A program made the position numbers and the translations under genes. A DNA stretch of 62,876 nucleotides, taken from the NCBI RefSeq assembly GCF_036985595.1, contig NZ_BTPU01000017.1, forward strand, positions 1 through 62,876. Reading direction: 5' to 3'. The notes below the pieces were generated by a model, which made no database searches, was not told where the DNA came from, and saw only the letters and a list, made by a program, of their open reading frames with translations. Shown here piece by piece: positions 18,228-25,889 of this stretch. How positions within the stretch are numbered: position 1 is the stretch's first letter; each line of letters opens with the position of its first letter. The stretch is from Vallitalea maricola. GTDB lineage: Bacteria > Bacillota > Clostridia > Lachnospirales > Vallitaleaceae.

Positions 18228-18336
18228 GGGGTGTTGGATAATACATTTTTAACGTCAATATCAAGGAAGATAGCTCAACCTAGTCTATCTTCCAGAACTT
18301 GTTGACATCTCTAAAAATGTATTATTCGACAGCCCC
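18228..18336. repeat. GGCTGTC-type nested palindrome, copy 1
   Basis: Left arm GGGGTGTTGGATAATACATT (continuing TTTA) pairs almost perfectly with the right arm ending ACAGCCCC. Inside is a perfect GGAAGATAG/CTATCTTCC hairpin (18265-18273, 18285-18293). The element lies between two convergent genes and covers the last five codons of the chemoreceptor gene. Related elements lie near 22.1, 27.8 and 49.3 kb. Confidence 0.7.
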
Positions 18337-19659
18337 ATTTTCATGGTTGCCTAATTTGAAATGATTAACTATTGAGGATAATTCATTGATAAGCATATAG
18401 ATTGAATCTATCTCCTTGCTTATTTGTTGAGTTTGTGTAGCTTGGCTTTCAGAACCAGCGGCCACTTCTTCGGTAGATGCTGCATTGGATTCTGCTAGTT
18501 CAAATATTATAGCTATTTGTTCTAGTACTTCATCCTTATATTTAATCAAGCTTGTACTGTTAGATTTTATACCAGTAACATATTGTTGTGACATTTCAAT
18601 GGAGTTATTTATATCATCAAATTTCTTCTTAGTTTCCGTTAACATTTCCATTTGAGATTTAACAGTTTTACGAACTAATTTTGTTTCTTCATAAGCAGTA
18701 TTTGATTTTTCTTGTAGCATTTTTACAATTTCATCTATTTGAGCAGTTGATGTAGCTGATTGTTCAGCCAATTGTCTTATTTCGTCTGAAACTACTGCAA
18801 AACCTTTACCATGTTCGCCAGCTCTGGCAGCTTCAATAGCGGCGTTTAAGGCAAGTAGGTTAGTTTGTTCTGCTATGGAAGCGATAAGAGTTGTAACTTG
18901 ACTTATTTTTTCTGCATTTTCATTGGTTTCCTTAACAATTTCATATACACTTTTAGTAGAGTTAGCACTTTCATAACTTTTTTGTAATAATGAATCTAGA
19001 GAACTATCTCCTTCATCAACAGCTGAATTGATTTCGTTGAATGAGTCTAATAGATAGTTTATAATATTAAGATCTTCATCAATAATTTTTCCAAGAGTAT
19101 CTATGGTTTGTTGCCCTTTTTCTACGTTAGCAACTTGAGATGAAGAACTTTCAGCTATGTGTTCTACAGCTCCTGACATCTCTTCAATACCTGTCAATAT
19201 TAATTTAGAAGAATCATTTATAAGATTAGAAGAATCAGATAATCTATCGGTATTTTCCTTGATTTTCTCAATATAATCAGCAAGACTATTTCTAAGGAGT
19301 GCAAAAGACCTTAATAAATTACCGCTTTCATCTTTGGTTTTTAAAACTTTATTGTCTAGTGAAAAACTAAGATCTCCTTTAGCTATGGAAAGAGCATTTT
19401 TGCTGATAGTATTAATAGATGGTGCGAGTTTGAAGACCAATCTATAAAGAACAAATAATGTGATTAGTAGATTAGCAACAGCAGCAGCTAAAAATATGTA
19501 TCCAAGATTAGTTAGTTGGGTTGTGTTAATAATTTCTTCGGCATTATTATATTTTGTAATCAAAATAATAGAGAAGCAAATACCGGCAATTGATAGAATT
19601 GAGCTAATTATTAAACTTAGTGTAAGTAATTTTCCTTTGATTTTTTTCAAAACTGTCAC
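18322..19659 (-). CDS. Methyl-accepting chemotaxis protein
   Basis: The 445-aa chemoreceptor has two membrane helices (about 11-34 and 48-72) separated by only about 14 residues, so it has no extracellular sensor domain. A HAMP-like linker follows (about 73-125), then the coiled-coil signalling domain with the conserved tip around TNLLALNAAIEAARAGEHGK. Such receptors usually sense membrane state, cytoplasmic signals or a partner. It would control CheA/CheW; no other chemotaxis genes are in the window. The gene is monocistronic, and its 3' end runs into a palindromic repeat. Confidence 0.93.
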   Translation of the reverse strand: MTVLKKIKGKLLTLSLIISSILSIAGICFSIILITKYNNAEEIINTTQLTNLGYIFLAAAVANLLITLFVLYRLVFKLAPSINTISKNALSIAKGDLSFSLDNKVLKTKDESGNLLRSFALLRNSLADYIEKIKENTDRLSDSSNLINDSSKLILTGIEEMSGAVEHIAESSSSQVANVEKGQQTIDTLGKIIDEDLNIINYLLDSFNEINSAVDEGDSSLDSLLQKSYESANSTKSVYEIVKETNENAEKISQVTTLIASIAEQTNLLALNAAIEAARAGEHGKGFAVVSDEIRQLAEQSATSTAQIDEIVKMLQEKSNTAYEETKLVRKTVKSQMEMLTETKKKFDDINNSIEMSQQYVTGIKSNSTSLIKYKDEVLEQIAIIFELAESNAASTEEVAAGSESQATQTQQISKEIDSIYMLINELSSIVNHFKLGNHENGAVE

Positions 19660-19885
19660 CTCAATTAGATTTTTTGTTTTTGCTAATTTGTAAGTTTATT
19701 ATTAAAATAAATTCCAAATTTTCCCTTAGTATTTAGTATAACATATTTTTTATCTAAAACCTATATTTGAATCAAATTATTACAAAAAAGTTAATAATCA
19801 TAAATATAAATAATACTAATTATTCTATCACTATGATAATTATTAACATATATTAATATTAGAAATAATTATAAGGAGTAATCTG

Positions 19886-20305
19886 ATGGAGAAGATTTAC
19901 AGTTTTGATAGCGTTAAGGAGAAAGATGACAAAAAAAATCGTATTGCACCAGCAAAACCCAAATACCCTGATGATATGTATGATATGGACGATATGTATG
20001 ATATGGACGACATGTATGATATGGAAGATATGGATGACATGAACGATATGGATGACATGGCACAGATGATATCCATGAGACAAATGAATCAAATGCCTGC
20101 AATGAATCCTATGATGATGAGAAATCAAATGATGGCAATGTATGATTTAGCTAATATGGCAGCAATGGCAATGTATAGTATGAACGCAATGGCAATGTAT
20201 AGTATGAATCAGATGTATAATATGAATAGGATGGCTATGGATAGAATGATGTACGATATGGATGAAGATATGGATGAAGATGACGATATGATGGATATGG
20301 ATTAA
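19886..20305 (+). CDS. Met/Asp-rich repeat protein, function unknown
   Basis: The start has AAGGAGT 8 nt upstream. The 139-aa product has 40 methionines by my count (about 29 %), arranged with three-residue periodicity: an acidic block of YDM/DDM triplets (about 29-60), a neutral block of M-x-x and A-M-x-M units (about 62-118), and an acidic end (MDEDMDEDDDMMDMD). The N-terminal 28 residues are ordinary and contain KEKDDKKNR. There is no signal peptide, Cys or Trp. Met-rich triplets suggest soft-metal (Cu+/Ag+) binding or a structural spore or surface role; both are guesses. A GC-rich hairpin follows the stop. Confidence 0.8.
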   Translation: MEKIYSFDSVKEKDDKKNRIAPAKPKYPDDMYDMDDMYDMDDMYDMEDMDDMNDMDDMAQMISMRQMNQMPAMNPMMMRNQMMAMYDLANMAAMAMYSMNAMAMYSMNQMYNMNRMAMDRMMYDMDEDMDEDDDMMDMD

Positions 20306-20327
20306 GGCGCTAATAATAAGCGCCTTA
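20303..20327 (+). terminator. Hairpin after the Met/Asp-rich gene
   Basis: A 9-bp perfect stem TAAGGCGCT/AGCGCCTTA with a 7-nt loop starts at the stop codon. The T-tract is weak, so it may be a stability element as much as a terminator. Confidence 0.6.
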
Positions 20328-20401
20328 TAACTTACAATCTTTATATTTATTCATGCTCAATGAATTCAATGTATCACCTTTTGACATTAACATAGTATAG
20401 T

Positions 20402-20746
20402 TTATATATTCAGTTCTTTGTCAATGGATTCTAATATTGTCATATTGGACTGATATATCATTTCTTGAACTTGCTGCATAGCTTCTGCGTAATCTTTTAT
20501 TATTGTTCTACTTGAAATTCTTTCAAAATTGTCTGCGATTTTTTTCATTTCAGCTTCCATTTGATTTGGAGGAAGATTTCTTTTATATAAGTTATCCTGT
20601 TCAGATTGGAAATTTTTTATCATTGCTGTCAAATTTCTATCTTGCAAAATCCGGTTTTTTAGATTCTTTGCATTTTTGAATTCTGGTGTGCTTTTAATTA
20701 AGCCAATCATTTCCATAGTTTTTTTTTCAATACTCAAATATGCCAC
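20402..20746 (-). CDS. YlbF/YmcA-family protein
   Basis: The 114-aa all-helical protein fits the YlbF (Com_YlbF) family: EFKNAKNLKNRI, a central NFQSEQ segment and a long C-terminal amphipathic helix. In Bacillus subtilis YlbF and YmcA with YaaT form the Y-complex that affects RNase Y-dependent mRNA processing, biofilm formation and sporulation. No partner gene is adjacent. A GAGGTGG-like ribosome site precedes the start. The family call rests on pattern and length and is moderately certain. Confidence 0.75.
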   Translation of the reverse strand: MAYLSIEKKTMEMIGLIKSTPEFKNAKNLKNRILQDRNLTAMIKNFQSEQDNLYKRNLPPNQMEAEMKKIADNFERISSRTIIKDYAEAMQQVQEMIYQSNMTILESIDKELNI

Positions 20747-20908
20747 CTCATAAATATTTTATTTGTGATTACAATATATTCGTAGAACCATAAAATATGA
20801 TAAATAAATATTAAGCTTAGAATTATAATAAATAAAATATACAAGTATCCAATAAAAGTTGTTCTACATATAATGATATAAGGTACTTGTTACTAGGTAG
20901 GTGGAAAA

Positions 20909-21169
20909 ATGAGAGAGGAAAATATTAATGATGTTCTATCATTATTATCATCTTATATTTTTAAAGATTGTAATGAACTTGGAGTCATTACCTTAGGACA
21001 AATACATAGTATCATTAATATATTGGTAAAAGCTAACATACCTTTTACACTCATTCTTAATGAAGGTACTAGAAGGGTCGCTAAAAGTGCCATTTTCACT
21101 ATAAGCATTACACCTACATTTGAAATAAGAAAAATATTTCAATTTGAAGAGGGAAGGATTGTCATATAG
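20909..21169 (+). CDS. Hypothetical protein, 86 aa
   Basis: The start is preceded by TAGGTGG. The product is soluble with no signal or membrane segment; it begins MREENINDVLSLLSS and ends with a probable beta-strand pair (FTISITPTFEIRK, FQFEEGRIVI). A central ITLGQIHSIINILVKANIPF segment may be helical. I recognise no family. It stands alone between the YlbF-like gene and the HAD gene. Confidence 0.6.
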   Translation: MREENINDVLSLLSSYIFKDCNELGVITLGQIHSIINILVKANIPFTLILNEGTRRVAKSAIFTISITPTFEIRKIFQFEEGRIVI

Positions 21170-21409
21170 AAGTATTTCTAATGCAAAAAATAATTCATAC
21201 TGAAGTTCATTTAGAATAGATAGCATCCTAACTTACATGGTTATAAATATAATAAAAAATAAATATAACAAAGTATTTTTTTAAATTCCCTTAAATTATT
21301 ATTGATTTATTGGGATTTTTTTTATATCATTGATATAAACTATCTTTAATTAATTAAGGATTATAGGTTGCCTAAAATAATCTAAATATTTTTTGTAAGG
21401 AGTACAAGA

Positions 21410-22117
21410 ATGAATACGTTTCTATTTGATTTAGACGGTACATTATTACCATTAGAAGAACAAAAATTTGTTAAAACATATTTTGATGAAATGCACAAAG
21501 TATTTGAGGATATCATTGATAAAGAATTGTTTATAAAATATGTATGGGCTGCAACTGATGTCATGAGAAAAAATGAAGAACAGAAGACTAACATGGAAAT
21601 ATTCATGAATAAGTTTGAAGAATTAGTTGGTGATGAAATTGATGAATATAAGAATAGATTTGACGATTTTTATGATAGGGGCTTTTTAGAGGTTGAAAAA
21701 GCAGTATCAAAAAATGATTATTCTGTTAAATGTATCAATATGCTTAGAGATAAAGGGTATACTGTTGTTCTAGCTACTAATCCTTTATTCCCACTGAAGG
21801 CAATTCACCACAGAATTAATTGGGCTGGACTCAAAGAGACAGATTTTCATCATATAACATCTTACGAGACTAGTCACTTTTGTAAACCATGTGTAAATTA
21901 TTATGAAGAAATATTGAGTTGTATTAATAAAAAACCTGAAGAATGTATAATGGTTGGAAATGATGTACAGGAAGATTTGGTTGCAGGGGAATTAGGTTTA
22001 AAAACATATTTATTGGAAAATCATATAATCAATAGAGATGAAGAAGATATCATTTGTACCTATAGAGGTAAATATGAGGATTTATATGAATTTGTAGATA
22101 GTCTGCCAGCAATCTAG
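21410..22117 (+). CDS. HAD-superfamily hydrolase
   Basis: The 235-aa protein shows all four HAD motifs: FLFDLDGTLL (nucleophile and acid/base Asp pair), VLATNP (motif II Thr), a Lys in HFCKPC (motif III) and MVGNDVQEDLVAG (motif IV metal Asp). A helical cap sits between motifs I and II (about 20-95), as in C1-cap phosphatases. It probably dephosphorylates a small metabolite; the substrate is unknown. AAGGAG lies upstream of the ATG. A palindromic repeat follows the stop. Confidence 0.9.
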   Translation: MNTFLFDLDGTLLPLEEQKFVKTYFDEMHKVFEDIIDKELFIKYVWAATDVMRKNEEQKTNMEIFMNKFEELVGDEIDEYKNRFDDFYDRGFLEVEKAVSKNDYSVKCINMLRDKGYTVVLATNPLFPLKAIHHRINWAGLKETDFHHITSYETSHFCKPCVNYYEEILSCINKKPEECIMVGNDVQEDLVAGELGLKTYLLENHIINRDEEDIICTYRGKYEDLYEFVDSLPAI

Positions 22118-22121
22118 ATTA

Positions 22122-22252
22122 GTAGGCTGGCTAACTATAAATCTATGTGATAATAAGCTTAAGTAATATAGAGTCTGTTTAGCCATTTAGACTGTTAAAC
22201 AGACTCTATATTACTGGGCTATGATACATAAAATGTATGTGAGACAGCCTAC
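22122..22252. repeat. GGCTGTC-type nested palindrome, copy 2
   Basis: Outer arms GTAGGCTGGCTAAC and GTGAGACAGCCTAC enclose a perfect 19-bp hairpin (22162-22180 against 22197-22215, 16-nt loop). It lies between convergent genes and may stop transcription from both sides. The right arm carries the family sequence TAGGCTGTCTCACATACATT when read on the minus strand. Confidence 0.72.
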
Positions 22253-22271
22253 ATAATTATATTGTAGTATA

Positions 22272-24629
22272 TTATCTTATTGGACAAACTCCGTTGTCAC
22301 AACTGGAATCACCAATGTCAAAATTAATCTCTTCTTTTTCATATTTACTTATAAGACTAGGTAAAAAAGGTCTTAACTTAGCAGTTCTTTCATTAAATTC
22401 TTCCTCTTCTATAGCCTCATAAGGCAATAGCTTGTAAAAGTTGCCATCTAGTGATAAGAAAGATAATGCTACAATACTATCCCAGTTATTCCATACCCAT
22501 TCTTCGACTTCATCCCATTCATGATCTCTTACATGTACCGTAATAGAACAGTTATGATCTACATAGTGTTCCATAAATAGTTGATAATTCTCTAATTGTT
22601 GAATTGCTGTAACATCATATTTGGTAACTCCTTTTGGAGCTTTTACAGGAAATTCTATTACCTTGGTAGTGCATGACTTATAATCTTGACCAACTTCTGG
22701 GAAAATAGGGTATTCTAATTCTTCACATACTTTTACTAACGGATCGTCACTGTTTATTCTAATTCTCCTGATATAATATGGAGAATGTGAGTAGTGAACC
22801 CCACTGGATACAGTTGGCAATTGACTTAGGGTTCCTTCAGGTTTGATTGTTGTTACTAGTAGAGGTTCGTTTTCGCCTATTTCACCAGCATATTCTTTGG
22901 CAGATGTTTTTGCAATTTCTCTTAATTCTTTAAGTAATTCTCCCTGTTCTTTTGTAGTAAGCCCAACTGCATTAACCATATCTTGCCATCCAGTCAAGGA
23001 ACAGCCTAATAGTTTATCTCTTTTATGAATATAATTCCATCTAGGAATCTCTAATTCTGTACAAGTCATTCTATATCCAGCTCTTGCTGACAATTTTTGT
23101 GCCTCATATAGACCATCATAATCTAAAGTGTTATCTTTGTTTATGAAAGAGAATACATTGACGGTAGTTAGATTACATAATCCTTTTGAATCAAGTAAAA
23201 TCTCACCGCAAGGATTGACACCATTCATATTGGGTCTTCTTTTCTTACCAGCAGCTTCATTAACCCATCCAGGTTCTCCAGAATAACGCATTTGCTCTAA
23301 CTGCCAATGTAATTGTTCTCTAGAGGGTTTTTCTCTATAATAGATGGAATTATTACTCATTTGACGGTGAATAATATCTTCGTCTACAATCCATTGACCA
23401 TCAATTTGTTTATATAGATTATTTTTTGCTTCAATAGCTTCTTTATCATCTGGATCTACAAGTACAATCTCAGCAGTTCTTCTAACACCGCCTACAACTA
23501 CATTTTCGCCAATGATGTTAGCTATATCAAGGCAATCAATTGGAAGAAGTTTAGTATAATCTTCTCCGTTCAATACACCACGTTTTTTGATTATTTTAGT
23601 AGCTTTAATAAACATGTTTTTCAAGCTGGAGTGACCGCTGGCTGTACCACCGAAGGTCTTAAGTTTTTCACCTTTTGGTCTCACGTGATTATAATTAATT
23701 ATTATAGTATTTATTTTACGGTATTCGTTACTATATAATACTTTTAGATAAAAATCTATCGCTTGAACCCATCCTTCTTTGCTATCACCTATAATAATTT
23801 TAGCAGTATTGTTATGGTTGAATTCTAAACTTGTATTGTCTTCCCTTAGATGTATTGGAGTAGGGGTATAATCTTCATGAATAATATCAAATTTAGTTCT
23901 AATCTTTGGTAACTTAGCAATATCGTCTTTTAATATTCTAATACCTACTCCAGAGCCTATCATTAACAGGTAAAACAAATCCTTGAATGCATCAAAGTCA
24001 TCAATAATCGTAAACGAACAATTATAATTGGACATAGGATAATTCTTAGCAACATCAGTATTACCTACCCAAAAAGTACGTCCGGATAAGAATTGTCTTA
24101 GATTAAAGATATTATCATATAATTTTTCTGCTTCAGCTTTTGTAGTAGGGACTAGACTGCAATTGTATTCTACAGCTCGTCTTACGGTTTCCCACCAATA
24201 TTCACGTCTTTTTTCTTCAGGAAGCCATCTAGAGTATGTTCTATAATAAACAAAAGAGCCTAATTGTTTCATTGGGTTTGGGCGATGCTTGTAGCGGCTG
24301 ACAAATTCTTCTGACAATATCCTCCCATCGGTACGTTTGCTTCTTTTATCTCTTGTCTTATCTCTTTCATATCTATAGAGTATATATCTTTTTGCAGCAT
24401 CCTTTCTAGGAGAGTCCATTAAGGATTCTTCAACCAAGTCTTGTATTATTTCAACTGATACGGGATTATTGTATGTATGTAATTTTTCTTCTGCTTTTTT
24501 AGCGATAGTTTCAGCTAATACATTATCAACACTTGCCTTAGTTTCTGACATCGATAATAATATAGCTGTAATAATTTTATTGACATCAAAATCCGCGATG
24601 GAGCCATTTCTTTTCAATACTTTTATCAT
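22272..24629 (-). CDS. nrdJ: Adenosylcobalamin-dependent ribonucleoside-triphosphate reductase (class II)
   Basis: The 785-aa protein resembles Lactobacillus RTPR: an N-terminal ATP-cone-like region (MIKVLKRNGSIADFDVNKI), NYNCSFTIID with a redox Cys, LLMIGSGVGIRI, VNPCGEILL containing the radical Cys and conserved Glu, TTIKPEGTLSQLPTVSSG, and a C-terminal Cys pair (SSCDNGVCPIR) that relays electrons from thioredoxin. It makes dNTPs without oxygen, using a B12-derived radical. Its upstream region has no recognisable cobalamin riboswitch; a lone TACAATATATTGTA (24848-24861) resembles an NrdR box but sits far upstream. The start has GGAATGAATA only, so the ribosome site is weak. Confidence 0.95.
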   Translation of the reverse strand: MIKVLKRNGSIADFDVNKIITAILLSMSETKASVDNVLAETIAKKAEEKLHTYNNPVSVEIIQDLVEESLMDSPRKDAAKRYILYRYERDKTRDKRSKRTDGRILSEEFVSRYKHRPNPMKQLGSFVYYRTYSRWLPEEKRREYWWETVRRAVEYNCSLVPTTKAEAEKLYDNIFNLRQFLSGRTFWVGNTDVAKNYPMSNYNCSFTIIDDFDAFKDLFYLLMIGSGVGIRILKDDIAKLPKIRTKFDIIHEDYTPTPIHLREDNTSLEFNHNNTAKIIIGDSKEGWVQAIDFYLKVLYSNEYRKINTIIINYNHVRPKGEKLKTFGGTASGHSSLKNMFIKATKIIKKRGVLNGEDYTKLLPIDCLDIANIIGENVVVGGVRRTAEIVLVDPDDKEAIEAKNNLYKQIDGQWIVDEDIIHRQMSNNSIYYREKPSREQLHWQLEQMRYSGEPGWVNEAAGKKRRPNMNGVNPCGEILLDSKGLCNLTTVNVFSFINKDNTLDYDGLYEAQKLSARAGYRMTCTELEIPRWNYIHKRDKLLGCSLTGWQDMVNAVGLTTKEQGELLKELREIAKTSAKEYAGEIGENEPLLVTTIKPEGTLSQLPTVSSGVHYSHSPYYIRRIRINSDDPLVKVCEELEYPIFPEVGQDYKSCTTKVIEFPVKAPKGVTKYDVTAIQQLENYQLFMEHYVDHNCSITVHVRDHEWDEVEEWVWNNWDSIVALSFLSLDGNFYKLLPYEAIEEEEFNERTAKLRPFLPSLISKYEKEEINFDIGDSSCDNGVCPIR

Positions 24630-25012
24630 TATTATTCATTCCTTTCGTCTTTTTATCTTAACACTTATATAAAGTTAAGTATTTTATAGCTGGATTAAAT
24701 TGTTATTAATCTTTTATGTATATTATTTCTATTAAGCATAAACATTAACCATATTAATAAATTAAAAATTATATATATAATCTATTTAGCTTAATACACC
24801 AACAGTAACTTTGAACACATTATGTTGTGGTTGGTAGCTTGATAATATACAATATATTGTATCAGCAATAGAAATATGTGTCAATTAAAAAATGCTTATA
24901 TATGGAATTTATTCTTAAAAATACTTGTGAAGTGATGGACATTACTTTGATTATCGGATAAACTAATAAAAGATACATAATAAAAATATATAAGTAATGA
25001 GGGAGAATTAAG
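24630..25012. other. Intergenic region upstream of nrdJ
   Basis: These 383 bp separate divergent genes. They contain an imperfect inverted repeat (about 24788-24841; AGCTTAATACACCAACA against TGTGGTTGGTAGCTT) and the palindrome TACAATATATTGTA at 24848-24861. I see no ORF and no known riboswitch. Confidence 0.45.
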
Positions 25013-25537
25013 ATGAGTTTTTTATATGGGGATATATGTACATGGTGCTCAATCATATTAATTATTGCATTAGTTATATTGAGCATATCAAAAAAGATGC
25101 AAAAGATGAAAATTGCTGTAAATATTATTCTGTTTTTTTACGGTTTGCTAGGTTCTTTTACTTTACCAAGCTATCTAATGGTTAGACTTGGTAGATCACA
25201 TAGAGTAGATAAAGATTTCATAAAGTGGGCTTCTGTAAAATTTTATGACTATTCTTTGGTATTAGCAGCTATAACACTTATAATATTGGTTCTTGCTATA
25301 GTGATATTTATTTTTAGTAAAAGGGTGATTTCAGATAATCTGAAATTTATCATGGTATTTGGACAAATATCTTTAATTGTAATAGGTTTTCTTCTAGGAT
25401 TAAATACAATTAATAAGAGATTTGACGTTGCAATATTTATATTGAATATGAGTTATTTCAATGCCTTAGTATTATTTGGAATTAACATATTTGATAATTT
25501 GACTAGAAGAGTATCTTATGATAAAATAAATAACTGA
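25013..25537 (+). CDS. Hypothetical membrane protein, 174 aa
   Basis: Four or five hydrophobic segments are visible (about 10-27, 34-52, 83-107, 117-134 and 143-158), with a short polar loop RLGRSHRVDKDF in the middle. It has no Cys pairs or known motif apart from CTWC near the N-terminus. GGGAGAA precedes the ATG. I do not recognise the family. The gene is followed by a possible small ORF. Confidence 0.65.
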   Translation: MSFLYGDICTWCSIILIIALVILSISKKMQKMKIAVNIILFFYGLLGSFTLPSYLMVRLGRSHRVDKDFIKWASVKFYDYSLVLAAITLIILVLAIVIFIFSKRVISDNLKFIMVFGQISLIVIGFLLGLNTINKRFDVAIFILNMSYFNALVLFGINIFDNLTRRVSYDKINN

Positions 25538-25632
25538 TAAGCAGTATTATTATATTTGTCTAACCTAGTTAAGTAAAGAAGGATTTAATGTTAGAAATAT
25601 AAGCTTATAATTAAGAAAAGGTGTGTTAAAAA

Positions 25633-25779
25633 ATGACTCAATCAACTGATTTATGGATGGTATTTAAAAGAAATATAACAGCAATTTTAGATGGTCCTAC
25701 TACAAGTGCGTCCATTTTTAAATATCCATTATACAATAAGTTAGTTGAAGGATGTATGTATGAGAATACTGATACCTAG
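25633..25779 (+). CDS. Possible small protein, 48 aa
   Basis: The frame starts ATG at 25633 after a weak AAAAGGTG site and ends TAG at 25777. The product MTQSTDLWMVFKRNI... ends YENTDT; it is soluble with no recognised motif. A clear terminator follows 45 bp downstream, which supports a transcribed unit, but the frame could be fortuitous or a remnant. Confidence 0.4.
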   Translation: MTQSTDLWMVFKRNITAILDGPTTSASIFKYPLYNKLVEGCMYENTDT

Positions 25780-25823
25780 ATAAGGTAAGCAAGTATAGCA
25801 TATATAGATATGATTGTTTATTG

Positions 25824-25850
25824 ATCCTAGACTAATGTCTAGGATTTTTT
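25824..25850 (+). terminator. Rho-independent terminator upstream of the ABC-F gene
   Basis: An 8-bp stem ATCCTAGA/TCTAGGAT with a 6-nt loop runs into T6. Confidence 0.8.
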
Positions 25851-25889
25851 GCGTTTAAAAATAAATTAAAATTGAAAGGTATGATTACA

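Noticed and set aside
19970..20090. Tandem GATATG-type DNA repeats, looking like a microsatellite or CRISPR-like array
   Set aside because: They are the coding sequence of the Met/Asp triplet protein; the units are in frame and there are no spacers.
19859..20128. Minus-strand His/Ile-rich frames opposite the Met/Asp gene
   Set aside because: They are the antisense reading of the triplet repeat and lack a ribosome site.
24848..24861. NrdR box (TACAATATATTGTA)
   Set aside because: The palindrome resembles the consensus, but it is single, about 220 bp from the start, and in very AT-rich DNA; the evidence is too weak.
24630..24900. A cobalamin riboswitch before the B12-dependent reductase
   Set aside because: No B12-box or conserved riboswitch core is visible on the minus strand.
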